A stretch of DNA of 37,838 bases from a virus. The position numbers and the translations under genes were made by a program. The DNA lies in the IMG/VR virus record IMGVR_UViG_3300032311_000111, positions 1 through 37,838 of that record, one strand, 5' to 3'. This document shows positions 1 to 6,134 of this stretch, piece by piece (within the stretch, counting starts at the first letter, position 1; each line of letters begins with the position of its first letter). Below the pieces are notes generated by a model. The model saw only the letters and a list, made by a program, of their open reading frames with translations, had not been told where the DNA came from and ran no database searches.

Positions 1-123
1 CTCCACATAGTCAGAGAGACTATTTTTTAATTTATTGAGGAGGTTCTCATTCGGGAGGAGGATCTCGGCCACACCTCGTGGACTGTACCAACCGCCACCA
101 GTAACTTCATAAGGGAAATCTAC
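1..123. repeat. Left copy of terminal direct repeat (circular overlap)
   Basis: These bases are identical to 37716-37838. The portal reading frame passes through both copies in the same frame, so the repeat is best explained as the overlap left when a circular or circularly permuted genome is assembled as a linear contig. A true 123-bp packaged terminal repeat would look the same here and cannot be excluded, but it would lie inside a coding sequence. Confidence 0.95.
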
Positions 124-924
124 GAAAGGTGGTTCACCGTGACGATAAGGCAATGTGAAAGGCTTGCGGACATCTTCAGTTACGACAAGCGGGCTATACG
201 TCTCGACCTTCCATCCGTCTTCAGAAGGCGTGTACATTTCCCAAAGAATGATGCGATCATTTTCAGCTTCTTGAGTAATTCCCTCGCGTCGATAAATCTC
301 GTCTTGAATCTCACTTCGTAAGCCCACTGATTTCGAGGGTTTACCTGAAATTGTTTTGATAAATTCCTCATCCTGTTTGTACAGGGGATTTGCCTTATAG
401 GAATCGACGCTTGTTGAGACGATGTGAACGATAAAATCTGCATCCTTAAACTCCTTTGTGTAGGCGGGAACAATAATATGGAAGGGATCAATAGCCTCAA
501 AGTCAATGCGCTTCTTGTCCTCGTTCCAAACAATCTTGGCAACTCCACGTCCATAGAGGAGGATGTTGTCAATTACTGAAACAATCTCTTTCTGGAAGTT
601 GGTACGCTCGCGCATATTGTAATCAAACCAACGCTCGGCTGATACGGTCAGCGGGGTTAGCTGCTGGCGCATCGGTACAAAGCTGGAGAGAATGTCGTTG
701 CCGATTGCGCTATTGACGAAAGAAGGTTTTAACTTCTCAATGGCTGTGTCAATCAACTGAACGTGCAGATCGGCGGCTGTGGGCCAAGGCTTGACCTTAC
801 GGCGAACACCAAAGTAACGAGCTTGATAAAACAGGCGTTGGCGATTTTCCCAAGTCTCGCGCTGATTGAGCGAGTCGATGATTCGAGAATAATATTCTGT
901 CCTGCGACTATCTTTAGCGTTCAT
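1..924 (-). CDS. Portal protein, N-terminal part (gene crosses the contig ends)
   Basis: This is the 5' part of the head-tail connector (portal) gene, the dodecameric ring through which DNA is packaged. The ATG at 924-922 overlaps the stop of the upstream lipoprotein gene as ATGA. The frame stays open to base 1 and continues from 37715 to the stop at 36774, giving 622 codons (621 aa). The N-terminal part reads NAKDSRRTEYYSRIIDSL, then PWPTAADLHVQLIDTAIEKL and a segment around NILLYGRGVAKIVWN, a pattern I associate with podovirus-type portals. Position between terminase and scaffold fits. Automatic callers will split this gene in two because of the contig break. The assignment rests on pattern and gene order, not on a single catalytic motif. 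Confidence 0.78.
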   Translation of the reverse strand, partial: MNAKDSRRTEYYSRIIDSLNQRETWENRQRLFYQARYFGVRRKVKPWPTAADLHVQLIDTAIEKLKPSFVNSAIGNDILSSFVPMRQQLTPLTVSAERWFDYNMRERTNFQKEIVSVIDNILLYGRGVAKIVWNEDKKRIDFEAIDPFHIIVPAYTKEFKDADFIVHIVSTSVDSYKANPLYKQDEEFIKTISGKPSKSVGLRSEIQDEIYRREGITQEAENDRIILWEMYTPSEDGWKVETYSPLVVTEDVRKPFTLPYRHGEPPFVDFPYEVTGGGWYSPRGVAEILLPNENLLNKLKNSLSDYVE

Positions 925-1133
925 TTGTTGCGCTCCACTTTAAGTTCATAAGAAAGATCGTTGACTGCATTCAAGGCTTTCCTCGCCCACTCACGAGTGC
1001 CAGGTGTGCCTCTGCGGATTTCGGTATAGGTAGGATCTTTCATCAACTCCTCAACTATCCCCGTTGTGTGTGTTACTGGTGTCGTTGTTGCGCAACCACC
1101 AAGACTCACCACGCAGATCACGCTCAATAGCAT
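921..1133 (-). CDS. Small outer-membrane lipoprotein, o-spanin (Rz1-like) candidate
   Basis: A 70-aa protein begins MLLSVICVVSLGGCATTTPV: a short hydrophobic signal followed by a lipobox (LGGC, Cys14) and a Thr/Pro-rich mature start. Such proteins are acylated and anchored in the outer membrane; phage Rz1-type o-spanins fuse inner and outer membranes at lysis. The ATG at 1133 lies inside another short frame (1051-1239) that starts with a hydrophobic helix, resembling the nested Rz/Rz1 arrangement. The frame could be extended upstream from TTG at 1241, but that would bury the signal peptide. Its stop overlaps the portal ATG (ATGA). The position next to a holin-like gene supports a lysis role; function is inferred. 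Confidence 0.65.
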   Translation of the reverse strand: MLLSVICVVSLGGCATTTPVTHTTGIVEELMKDPTYTEIRRGTPGTREWARKALNAVNDLSYELKVERNK

Positions 1134-1239
1134 CGCGGTTATGTTTCCACTCACCTTCGATGTTCTGTACTCGCTTCTCTTTCCAACCTGGAATGAGGCG
1201 AAATATGGCTGCGATGATCTCAAGGATTGCACGCAGCAC
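1051..1239 (-). CDS. Possible i-spanin-like membrane protein overlapping the lipoprotein gene
   Basis: A 62-codon frame from GTG at 1239 encodes an amphipathic/hydrophobic N-terminus (LRAILEIIAAIFRLIPGW) followed by a charged Lys/Glu/Arg-rich segment that could form a short helix. The last 83 bases overlap the lipoprotein gene in another frame. This geometry resembles Rz (inner-membrane spanin) with Rz1 nested in it. Against it: no clear Shine-Dalgarno sequence precedes the GTG, the hydrophobic stretch contains an Arg and a Pro, and the protein is much shorter than classical Rz. It could be a non-coding shadow of the lipoprotein gene, though the region 1134-1245 would then hold nothing else. 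Confidence 0.35.
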   Translation of the reverse strand: MLRAILEIIAAIFRLIPGWKEKRVQNIEGEWKHNRDAIERDLRGESWWLRNNDTSNTHNGDS

Positions 1240-1245
1240 AAAAGA

Positions 1246-1416
1246 TTATTTAATATTAAGTCCGACTGTCTTTAGGAAGTTTACGATCTTTTCCAAGAAC
1301 GAATCATCCGCTGGTGTCGGTGTGAGTTTAACAATAATGCGAGCAGCAAGAACGATGCCACCAACAGCGGCTACGATCTCTTGCCAATTTGAAGTAATCC
1401 AATTCCAGATGTTCAT
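1246..1416 (-). CDS. Small one-helix membrane protein, holin-like
   Basis: A 56-aa protein (MNIWNWITSNWQEIVAAV...) has one predicted membrane helix at about residues 13-31 (EIVAAVGGIVLAARIIV), followed by the sequence KLTPTPADD and a short amphipathic C-terminal helix. Small phage proteins with a single helix followed by a TPTP-Asp-rich linker are common near lysis genes and are often labelled holin-like. The start is well supported: GGAGG lies about 8 nt upstream of the ATG, inside the end of the terminase gene region. It sits directly between terminase and the spanin-like genes, which favours a lysis role, but no experiment-backed motif is visible. Confidence 0.6.
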   Translation of the reverse strand: MNIWNWITSNWQEIVAAVGGIVLAARIIVKLTPTPADDSFLEKIVNFLKTVGLNIK

Positions 1417-1421
1417 AGTGT

Positions 1422-2849
1422 TTATCCTCCTGCGTCAAATCCAGACATGACAGGGTCGTGTGCCACCATCATTTCCTGAAGTGACTTCCAAGTTGGACGT
1501 TCTATTTGGAAAGTCAAGTCCAAGCCGACATTAGCACCACTTACGCACAATGCCAACGCATCAGCCCTGTCGGGCGAGGCTATGCCTCTGGCACGCATTG
1601 AGTCCTTGGACTCCACGCCAAGCTTACCCTTGCTGTTGGTAATTGTTCGCCTGCAGGTCAGTTGGGCAGTCAAGTCCTCGTCGTCTTCAGGTAGGATGAT
1701 TTCGGCATCCTCAATCTTCTTGGCCATGTTGTACCACATCTCGGCTGACCTGTTGGTATAGGCATTGTTGTCGTACGCAGTAGCCCCAAAGTTCACCCTA
1801 TTGACAGCCCAGCCAGACTCGGCCAAGGCATCGCACATAACCATGCCCATCCCGCTTGCGTCAGCGTAGATGTTGTTAGCCTCCAGCCCAGCCTTCTTAA
1901 ACTCAACGATAAACCTGCCTACCGCTGCCATCGTGTCTTTCTCACGCCATGCGATCATGGGCAGGATCTTGTTGCCATCACTTATGCAGATCACGTTTTG
2001 ATCGCCACCTGCCGCAAAATCCACGCCTGCTGTCCTTACACCTGGCTTGAATCTTGGTGGTGCGTTGTAGCAGTTTTGGAGTTGGTTTAGGTTGATGACT
2101 AGGCTTTCCGCACCTATGTCAACAAATTCGCCGTAGATCATGGATCGGGTCAGTGGGTGCTTCTCTCCGTAACGCTGGGTTATTTCGTCAATCTGCTTCT
2201 GCGTTATGTGCGGGCAGTCAAACGCTGTGACTGCGTGCTTAGACCACATATTGGCTTCCTTGGTAAACGCTCGATAGAACGCACCGCTAGTCCCGCCTGG
2301 GCTGGATGCGATTAGCAAGCGGGTTGGTTGACATCGGCTGATAGCCTCAAACAGCGGGTCGGCTACGGTCTTGGCTTCGTCCACCACCATCAGCAATGGA
2401 TGGTATTCGTGGTCTTCAGCGTGCCAGCCTTCAGCACGCCCAGGATCAGTCGCTGAGTAGCCTATAATGCGTGATGTGTTGCCGTTGGAATGGAGGTAGC
2501 GGATCTCGCCAGATGTGACCTCCCAAGCACCGCCAAGCTTGGCAATGTGATTGCGCAGGCTAGGCCAGAGTTGGCTTTCGACTTGGCGGAAAACGCCTGC
2601 CGTGGTTACGGCGATTGAGCGCGGGTAAACGAGCGCGTGCCATATTAAAATAGCCGAAATGACAGTGCTGGTTTTGCCAGAGCCGTTGGCTGCACGCAAG
2701 GCTACGCGACAGTCCTTTGCCTCCAAATCACGCAGTACCTTGCGTTGCCAATCGTATAGATTGATGCCAAGCACATTAGATGCGAATGCGGCTGGTTTAG
2801 AGAGGTCTAGCAGAATCTCTTCTTGGCTACGCTTGGGAGGCTTTGGCAT
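1422..2849 (-). CDS. terL: Terminase large subunit
   Basis: The 475-aa ATPase-nuclease drives DNA packaging into the prohead and cuts the concatemer. The N-terminal ATPase domain shows a Walker A-like loop AANGSGKT (residues 53-60), Walker B LLMVVDE (152-158) and a coupling motif LLIASSPGG (178-186). The C-terminal RNase H-like nuclease has GVDFAAGGD with Asp277, a second acidic site IYADASG (Asp330), and SPDRAD (Asp427/Asp430). All key elements are present and the length is normal for the family. The ATG at 2849 follows an AAGAGG sequence at somewhat long spacing. It lies just downstream of the small terminase gene and directly upstream of the lysis genes and portal. Confidence 0.95.
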   Translation of the reverse strand: MPKPPKRSQEEILLDLSKPAAFASNVLGINLYDWQRKVLRDLEAKDCRVALRAANGSGKTSTVISAILIWHALVYPRSIAVTTAGVFRQVESQLWPSLRNHIAKLGGAWEVTSGEIRYLHSNGNTSRIIGYSATDPGRAEGWHAEDHEYHPLLMVVDEAKTVADPLFEAISRCQPTRLLIASSPGGTSGAFYRAFTKEANMWSKHAVTAFDCPHITQKQIDEITQRYGEKHPLTRSMIYGEFVDIGAESLVINLNQLQNCYNAPPRFKPGVRTAGVDFAAGGDQNVICISDGNKILPMIAWREKDTMAAVGRFIVEFKKAGLEANNIYADASGMGMVMCDALAESGWAVNRVNFGATAYDNNAYTNRSAEMWYNMAKKIEDAEIILPEDDEDLTAQLTCRRTITNSKGKLGVESKDSMRARGIASPDRADALALCVSGANVGLDLTFQIERPTWKSLQEMMVAHDPVMSGFDAGG

Positions 2850-2893
2850 TGCTAATGTTTAAGACCTCTTTTTATTTTGAGCCAGAATAATTT

Positions 2894-2940
2894 GGGGGGG
2901 TTTATGCGTATTAAATGGGGGCTGGGGGAGTGGCAGGGGG
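2894..2940 (+). other. Cluster of G-runs at the terS/terL junction
   Basis: Four runs of five or more G occur in 47 bases on the plus strand: 2894-2900 (seven G), 2917-2921, 2924-2928 and 2936-2940. The last three are separated by only 2 and 7 bases. They span the 61-bp gap between the terminase genes and the proline-rich end of the small terminase. The spacing is compatible with a G-quadruplex on the plus strand. A role in packaging-site recognition or in transcription of the operon is speculative. Confidence 0.4.
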
Positions 2941-3534
2941 CGTCGTGGTGTACTTGGCCAGTGATTCTTTCCTTGGCTTGCGTCTTCTCATGCTAAATTT
3001 TTTAGGCCTAGGAATTTTACTAGGCGTTGGAGTGACAATAGTTTGTGTGCCATCTGTCGCACAATAGCTATTGTCTCGAATTGTAGGCAGAGTTTTGGGA
3101 GTAACATCTTTACAGTCAATTACTTGTGCCTTCTTTCTCCCCGCAATCCCCGCCAAGAGTGAGGCGAGGTTGGAGCTTATTCCGTGAGTATGTTCTTGCG
3201 TAACTGCCAGCCTAGCACTTGGTTGTGCATATTGAAAGATTCGCTCGGCCATCCAAGCTCTCGCTTGCCAACTTTTTTCACCCGCAAGATTGATTGAGTC
3301 GAGCAGAGAAGCCTCTAGGTCACGCCTTGCTTTTTTTAGAGCATTGTTGAACTGCTTGTTCCTTGCTTGCCAATTCTGAATAGTGGCGGGCGAAATGCCA
3401 AGAGCCTCTCCAGCTCTCTCGTAAGTTAATCCTTTGCGAACATAGGCCAAGAGCTTCTCTTGGATTTCGGGAGTGAGTGTCGAGTGTCTTCCTCCCTTGC
3501 TTGGTGCGGTGGAGTCCGCTGCCGATTCATCCAT
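2911..3534 (-). CDS. terS: Terminase small subunit
   Basis: The 207-aa protein starts with an acidic leader and then a helix-turn-helix domain of the kind used by small terminases to bind packaging sites: TPEIQEKLLAYVRKGLTYER followed by AGEALGISPATIQNWQARN (about residues 22-60), then a helical segment around AWMAERIFQYAQP. The tail is basic (RPKKFSMRRRKPRKES) and ends in Thr/Pro repeats (TTTPPATPPAPI) encoded by the G-run cluster. It is the first gene of the leftward late operon, immediately upstream of terL, and diverges from the plus-strand early cassette. No strong ribosome binding site is visible before the ATG. Assignment rests on the helix-turn-helix plus gene order. Confidence 0.8.
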   Translation of the reverse strand: MDESAADSTAPSKGGRHSTLTPEIQEKLLAYVRKGLTYERAGEALGISPATIQNWQARNKQFNNALKKARRDLEASLLDSINLAGEKSWQARAWMAERIFQYAQPSARLAVTQEHTHGISSNLASLLAGIAGRKKAQVIDCKDVTPKTLPTIRDNSYCATDGTQTIVTPTPSKIPRPKKFSMRRRKPRKESLAKYTTTPPATPPAPI

Positions 3535-3571
3535 CCGTTAAAATTACCATATTCCAGCCAGAAAAAAAGTG

Positions 3572-3600
3572 TTGACCTAATAGGCAAGCGGATATAGTAT
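3572..3600 (+). promoter_or_regulatory. Sigma70-like promoter of the plus-strand early cassette
   Basis: TTGACC at 3572-3577 is separated by 17 bases from TAGTAT at 3595-3600 (TATAGT at 3593-3598 is an alternative -10 at 15 bases). This is the only well-formed promoter I see in the 129-bp gap between the divergent terS and plus-strand genes, and it points into the first plus-strand gene. A short TATCG/CGATA inverted repeat lies in the leader downstream. Confidence 0.65.
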
Positions 3601-3663
3601 GCATCTTATCGAGGGAGATCCGATAGGAACTCTCAAGATGAAAATAAAAGAAAGGAAATACAA

Positions 3664-3927
3664 ATGAAAAACACTTACTCAAAAATACGGCACACATTCA
3701 CAGAAGATGGAAAGCCATTAAACGCTATCGTTTATGGTGGGTTGGTTAAGCCAGACGAAGCTATGGCGAATTGCATCATTGAGGATCTTGGAGAAGGATT
3801 CCAGCTTGGTAGATATATGCTGACAATCTCGAACGATGGGTGGATCTCTGATGATTTGGAAGAGCTGGAAACCCGCTTGTTTGATTGGATGCAAAGACAA
3901 GGTTACGAATACGATTCAGAAAAATAA
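3664..3927 (+). CDS. Hypothetical early protein, 87 aa
   Basis: Not recognised. This is the first gene of the plus-strand cassette, preceded by AAAGGAA about 8 nt from the ATG, the same ribosome-binding pattern used by the genes after it. The product is soluble and acidic at its C-terminus (DDLEELETRLFDWMQRQGYE), with a basic N-terminus (KNTYSKIRHTFTEDGK) and no membrane segment or cysteine pair. Placement directly behind a strong promoter and opposite to the late genes suggests an early, host-takeover or regulatory role, which is inference from position only. Confidence 0.75.
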   Translation: MKNTYSKIRHTFTEDGKPLNAIVYGGLVKPDEAMANCIIEDLGEGFQLGRYMLTISNDGWISDDLEELETRLFDWMQRQGYEYDSEK

Positions 3928-3946
3928 ACCAAGGAAAGGAACACAA

Positions 3947-4285
3947 ATGAAATACAAATTGAGCAAAAACTATTGGGAGTCCCATAACATAGGGAAACAA
4001 ATTGGAGAGTATGCAGACAAGCTTGGTTTGGTTTGCATCGCAACTGGAGGCAACTGCGATTTCATTGTGAAATCATTAAGTGAAGAAAATGAAATGATCG
4101 CAGTTTTAGTTTCAGAGTTTTCCGAGTGTCCAGATACTCTGAATGAAGTTGCTTGGGTATCAATTAAGCTTAACTCGTCTTGGGTTGAGTCTGTGGAGTT
4201 AAAGTTTGAGTCAGCCCGAAAGGCAATGCAGTTTATGGCAAGCCTTAAAGATGCTAGTTCAATCAATCTGCGAAATTTTAGCTAG
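3947..4285 (+). CDS. Hypothetical early protein, 112 aa
   Basis: Not recognised. The ATG at 3947 is chosen because AAGGAAAGGAA stands just upstream and because an upstream in-frame start would overlap the previous gene by over 90 bases. The product (MKYKLSKNYWESHNIGKQIG...) is a small soluble protein with a mixed alpha/beta look: an N-terminal helix, a strand-rich middle (LVCIATGGNCDFIVKSL) and a C-terminal helix (ESARKAMQFMASLKDASS). It has a single short cysteine pair (CIATGGNC) that could be structural. Confidence 0.75.
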   Translation: MKYKLSKNYWESHNIGKQIGEYADKLGLVCIATGGNCDFIVKSLSEENEMIAVLVSEFSECPDTLNEVAWVSIKLNSSWVESVELKFESARKAMQFMASLKDASSINLRNFS

Positions 4286-4290
4286 GCGAT

Positions 4291-4327
4291 CAGACCCCGA
4301 ACACATCGCAAGGTGTGTTTCGGTCTG
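4291..4327 (+). other. Intergenic hairpin in the early cassette
   Basis: CAGACC pairs with GGTCTG and the flanking CGAACACA with TGTGTTTCG, giving an imperfect stem of about 13 pairs with small bulges and an eight-base loop. No U-run follows, so it does not look like an intrinsic terminator. It sits in the 91-bp gap between two genes and may stabilise mRNA or control downstream translation. Confidence 0.5.
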
Positions 4328-4376
4328 GCCGATAGGCTGGAACAAAAGAAACCAAAACGAAAGGAAACGACACACA

Positions 4377-4793
4377 ATGACAACAGAAAAAGAAAAAATG
4401 ATGGACGCTCTTAGCGTCTTTATTCGCCAGCGTGCTGGTTTAGAGTTCGGAAACTATGGCGATCTACAATCTTATCGCCAAGAGCAGAGGAGCATAACAA
4501 AAGACAGACACCAAGCTTTTGAGTTGTTCCGTTTTATTTGTCGCTCTGAATCTATAACCGCCGAAAGAATCAAAGCAGAGGCTAACAATCGGTTGGAATG
4601 GAAAAACGACAAGTGGGAATATACGACTGGGCAATACTTCCCGACTGAGTACAGGCGGGCGGTTTGCAATATGCTCTCAGCGGTCTTGTGGAATTGGTTT
4701 CGGGAGGAGTGCCAATGCGAGACGAGAGAAAAAATCCAAGCGTCAGCAAAACGCGAGTTTAGCAGAGCAGTAGCTAAGAGGTGGTTTCGGTGA
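4377..4793 (+). CDS. Hypothetical early protein, 138 aa
   Basis: Not recognised. The ATG at 4377 follows AAAGGAAACGACACACA, the cassette's usual ribosome-binding pattern. The protein is highly charged and helical, rich in Arg, Glu and aromatic residues, with two Trp-rich stretches (NRLEWKNDKWEYTTGQYFP and AVLWNWFREECQCE). There is no membrane helix. The C-terminus is basic (KREFSRAVAKRWFR), so nucleic-acid binding is possible but unproven. The stop overlaps the next gene's GTG (GTGA), indicating coupled translation. Confidence 0.75.
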   Translation: MTTEKEKMMDALSVFIRQRAGLEFGNYGDLQSYRQEQRSITKDRHQAFELFRFICRSESITAERIKAEANNRLEWKNDKWEYTTGQYFPTEYRRAVCNMLSAVLWNWFREECQCETREKIQASAKREFSRAVAKRWFR

Positions 4794-4921
4794 TCTGCTT
4801 CTCCATCTACTCACGGAACGGCTCTTTTGTCTGCCGTTTTGATGACCGCAGCAAAGCCGAAATGTGGAGGAAGTTTCACGGCATTCAAAACTTTGTTATC
4901 AGAAAGGAGGTATGGCGATGA
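4790..4921 (+). CDS. Small hypothetical protein, 43 aa
   Basis: The GTG start at 4790 overlaps the previous stop (GTGA), and its own stop overlaps the following ATG (ATGA). This tight double coupling is the main support for a real gene. The product (MICFSIYSRNGSFVCRFDDR...) is a short basic/aromatic protein ending QNFVIRKEVWR. I do not recognise it. Its 3' end contains AGAAAGGAGG, the ribosome binding site of the next gene. Confidence 0.55.
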   Translation: MICFSIYSRNGSFVCRFDDRSKAEMWRKFHGIQNFVIRKEVWR

Positions 4922-5007
4922 ACTGCCCACAAGTCTACTCGCTCGGACTATTGCACGGAGGACTCTTGCTTGGATTCGTCTGGCTGGTCTGGCCGAAACG
5001 GAAATAA
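4918..5007 (+). CDS. 29-aa membrane micropeptide
   Basis: The ATG at 4918 is preceded by a strong AGAAAGGAGG site eight bases upstream and overlaps the previous stop as ATGA. The product is almost entirely one hydrophobic helix (LGLLHGGLLLGFVWLVW) closed by a basic tail (PKRK), so it should insert in the inner membrane with the C-terminus in the cytoplasm. Early phage micropeptides of this type can act in superinfection exclusion or inhibit host membrane proteins; that role is a guess. Confidence 0.65.
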   Translation: MNCPQVYSLGLLHGGLLLGFVWLVWPKRK

Positions 5008-5019
5008 GTTTTCCCTCGT

Positions 5020-5046
5020 CTCTCCTCGTTACTGAGGGGAGGAGAG
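5020..5046 (+). other. Perfect 8-bp hairpin after the micropeptide gene
   Basis: CTCTCCTC (5020-5027) pairs exactly with GAGGAGAG (5039-5046) around an 11-base loop. No U-run follows. A related CTCTCCTC-containing hairpin follows the next gene at 5378, so the cassette carries two versions of the same element, each followed by a CTAACAAA sequence. Confidence 0.55.
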
Positions 5047-5097
5047 GTCAAACTCGATAGAGATGACCTAACAAACATAAAAGAAAGGAAACATAAT

Positions 5098-5367
5098 ATG
5101 AACGCAAAAGAAAGAGCAGTTGAGACATTCAAGAAACTTGGCTTGATGCCTTATCACCTAGTAAATGGAAACTTGGCTGGAGATGGTAGAAAGGAATTAA
5201 GGCGTGCGATAGTTTGGGGAATTACTGGAAGCAAGCCAACACTTGCTCAGTCTCGCCTTGGTATTGTGGAGGATCTTCTGGTGAAAACATTTGAAGTTCC
5301 AGATGGCACTTATCACGATAGGGAGGAAAGATTGCTGGAAGTGGTTAGGGAGTGCGGATTGTCTTAA
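5098..5367 (+). CDS. Hypothetical early protein, 89 aa
   Basis: Not recognised. AAAGAAAGGAAA stands about 9 nt upstream of the ATG, supporting the start. The product is a small soluble protein, mostly helical, with a basic middle (GDGRKELRRAIVWGITGSKP) and an acidic C-terminal helix (DREERLLEVVRECGL). It lies between two related hairpins, so its mRNA segment is bracketed by structures. Confidence 0.75.
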   Translation: MNAKERAVETFKKLGLMPYHLVNGNLAGDGRKELRRAIVWGITGSKPTLAQSRLGIVEDLLVKTFEVPDGTYHDREERLLEVVRECGLS

Positions 5368-5377
5368 TAAAAGTCTC

Positions 5378-5422
5378 TCCTCGTTTCCCCTCGTAACGGA
5401 GGGGAACGGAGGATGGATTTTT
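5378..5422 (+). terminator. Terminator-like hairpin after the 89-aa gene
   Basis: TTCCCCTC (5385-5392) pairs with GAGGGGAA (5399-5406) around a six-base loop. The stem extends outward, with bulges, through CCTCG and CGGAGG. A run of five T follows at 5418-5422, about 12 bases past the inner stem and 5 past the outer one. This fits an intrinsic terminator, perhaps partial, because another plus-strand gene follows at 5509. Confidence 0.55.
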
Positions 5423-5447
5423 GCTCTCGCCAGGACATCCTAACAAA

Positions 5448-5736
5448 CGGCAGCGCAGGCATTCCGTCTTTACAAACGGAGGCTTGGCCTATAAGGACAA
5501 TATAAAATATGACAGAAGACGAAATTATTAAGGCTTACCTTTCGCGCCTAGGCAAGAAGGGCGGGAGCGTCAAAGGTCCACAGAAGGTGCGACCAAAAGA
5601 ACACTATCAGAAGGCGGTAGGTATACGCTGGGCTAAATATCGGGAGCGTCAAACGGAAGCGCAGGCATCCAAGCGGTAGCGTAGCCTTTCGCGGGAGCGT
5701 TAGCCCTATAAGTGTGCTATAAACGGCAGCCTAGCG
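5448..5736 (+). repeat. Degenerate CGGNAGCG repeat cluster
   Basis: The unit CGG-N-AGCG, often followed by C/T and an AGGC or AGCC tail, starts at 5448, 5562, 5641, 5654, 5674 and 5692, with a variant CGGCAGCC at 5724. Two copies share a longer core (CGGCAGCGCAGGCATTCC at 5448, CGGAAGCGCAGGCATCC at 5654). Units lie both inside and outside the 56-aa gene. Within it the same unit is read in two frames (GGS-V and RERQ), so repetition is at DNA level, not protein level. Confidence 0.6.
5509..5679 (+). CDS. Small basic protein, 56 aa, KGG-type
   Basis: A 56-aa basic protein: MTEDEIIKAYLSRLGKKGGS, then VKGPQKVRPKEHYQKAVGIR and WAKYRERQTEAQASKR. The layout (LGKKGG..., then Lys/Arg residues, then A..RWAKYR) resembles small plasmid and phage proteins with a Gly-Gly turn and a C-terminal A-x-x-RW motif that I have seen described as KGG or stress-induced-like; this is a loose match. 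No good Shine-Dalgarno is visible (ATAAGGACAATATAAAAT). It is the last plus-strand gene and faces the leftward genes. Confidence 0.6.
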   Translation: MTEDEIIKAYLSRLGKKGGSVKGPQKVRPKEHYQKAVGIRWAKYRERQTEAQASKR

Positions 5737-5895
5737 TCCAATACGGCAACAGCAGGCTCGGTTTCCTAGCTCCTCAACCTTAAATTTGACTACTGGAAGG
5801 TCTCGGGCATCAGCCTTCGCACGAAGACGCTTAGAAACACGGTTTAAACTCGATTGTGATAGGTTGTAGCGTGTTTTTTTGGCTACCTTTGGCAT
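5731..5895 (-). CDS. Small basic hypothetical protein, 54 aa
   Basis: The start at 5895 is chosen because it lies two bases after the stop of the upstream gene; a longer frame would overlap that gene by 60 bases. The product begins MPKVAKKTRYNLSQSSLNRV and is strongly basic through KRLRAKADARD, then ends with a Cys triplet (GNRACCCRIGR). It is not recognised. It is the last gene of the leftward block, and its 3' end meets the plus-strand cassette inside the CGGNAGCG repeat cluster. Confidence 0.55.
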   Translation of the reverse strand: MPKVAKKTRYNLSQSSLNRVSKRLRAKADARDLPVVKFKVEELGNRACCCRIGR

Positions 5896-5897
5896 AT

Positions 5898-6134
5898 TTA
5901 CCAGTTCTTGCAGCTCCACGCACGGGCTGTTAGCTTGCTCGGAGGGTTGCTGTCGCACTTGTGCCTAGCCCTAAAGCTACGCCTACGCTCTGGATTGCTC
6001 TTCTTAATGGTCATTTTGGGGTCGCCATAGCGGATAATCTTGCTTTCACCGCCTTGGCAGGCTCTAACAACGAACTTTTTAGGTCCACCTGGAGTCCTGC
6101 GTGGCGAGTTACATGGTAAGTCTCTAGGATTCAC
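5898..6134 (-). CDS. Small conserved phage protein with SFRARHxC...WSCKxW signature
   Basis: The 78-aa product carries PKKFVVRACQGGESKIIRYG, then DPKMTIKKSNPERRRSFRAR, then HKCDSNPPSKLTARAWSCKN and W. The pattern K-K-F-x-V-R..., GDPxM-x-I-(K/R), RRxSFRARHxC, KxxARxWSCKxW is one I recognise as recurring in many phage genomes as a separate small protein or as the tail of a larger one. The Cys/His pairs could bind zinc (Cys27, His57, Cys59, Cys75). The biochemical role is unknown to me. The ATG overlaps the previous stop (ATGA). Confidence 0.75.
   Translation of the reverse strand: MNPRDLPCNSPRRTPGGPKKFVVRACQGGESKIIRYGDPKMTIKKSNPERRRSFRARHKCDSNPPSKLTARAWSCKNW

Noticed and set aside
1064-1450. 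Plus-strand 128-codon frame opposite the holin- and spanin-like genes
   Set aside because: It is antisense to several coupled minus-strand genes with good start signals, and its product has no recognisable features.
5440-5740. CRISPR array
   Set aside because: The CGGNAGCG units are short, unevenly spaced and partly inside a gene, with no constant repeat of 20-40 bases or regular spacers.
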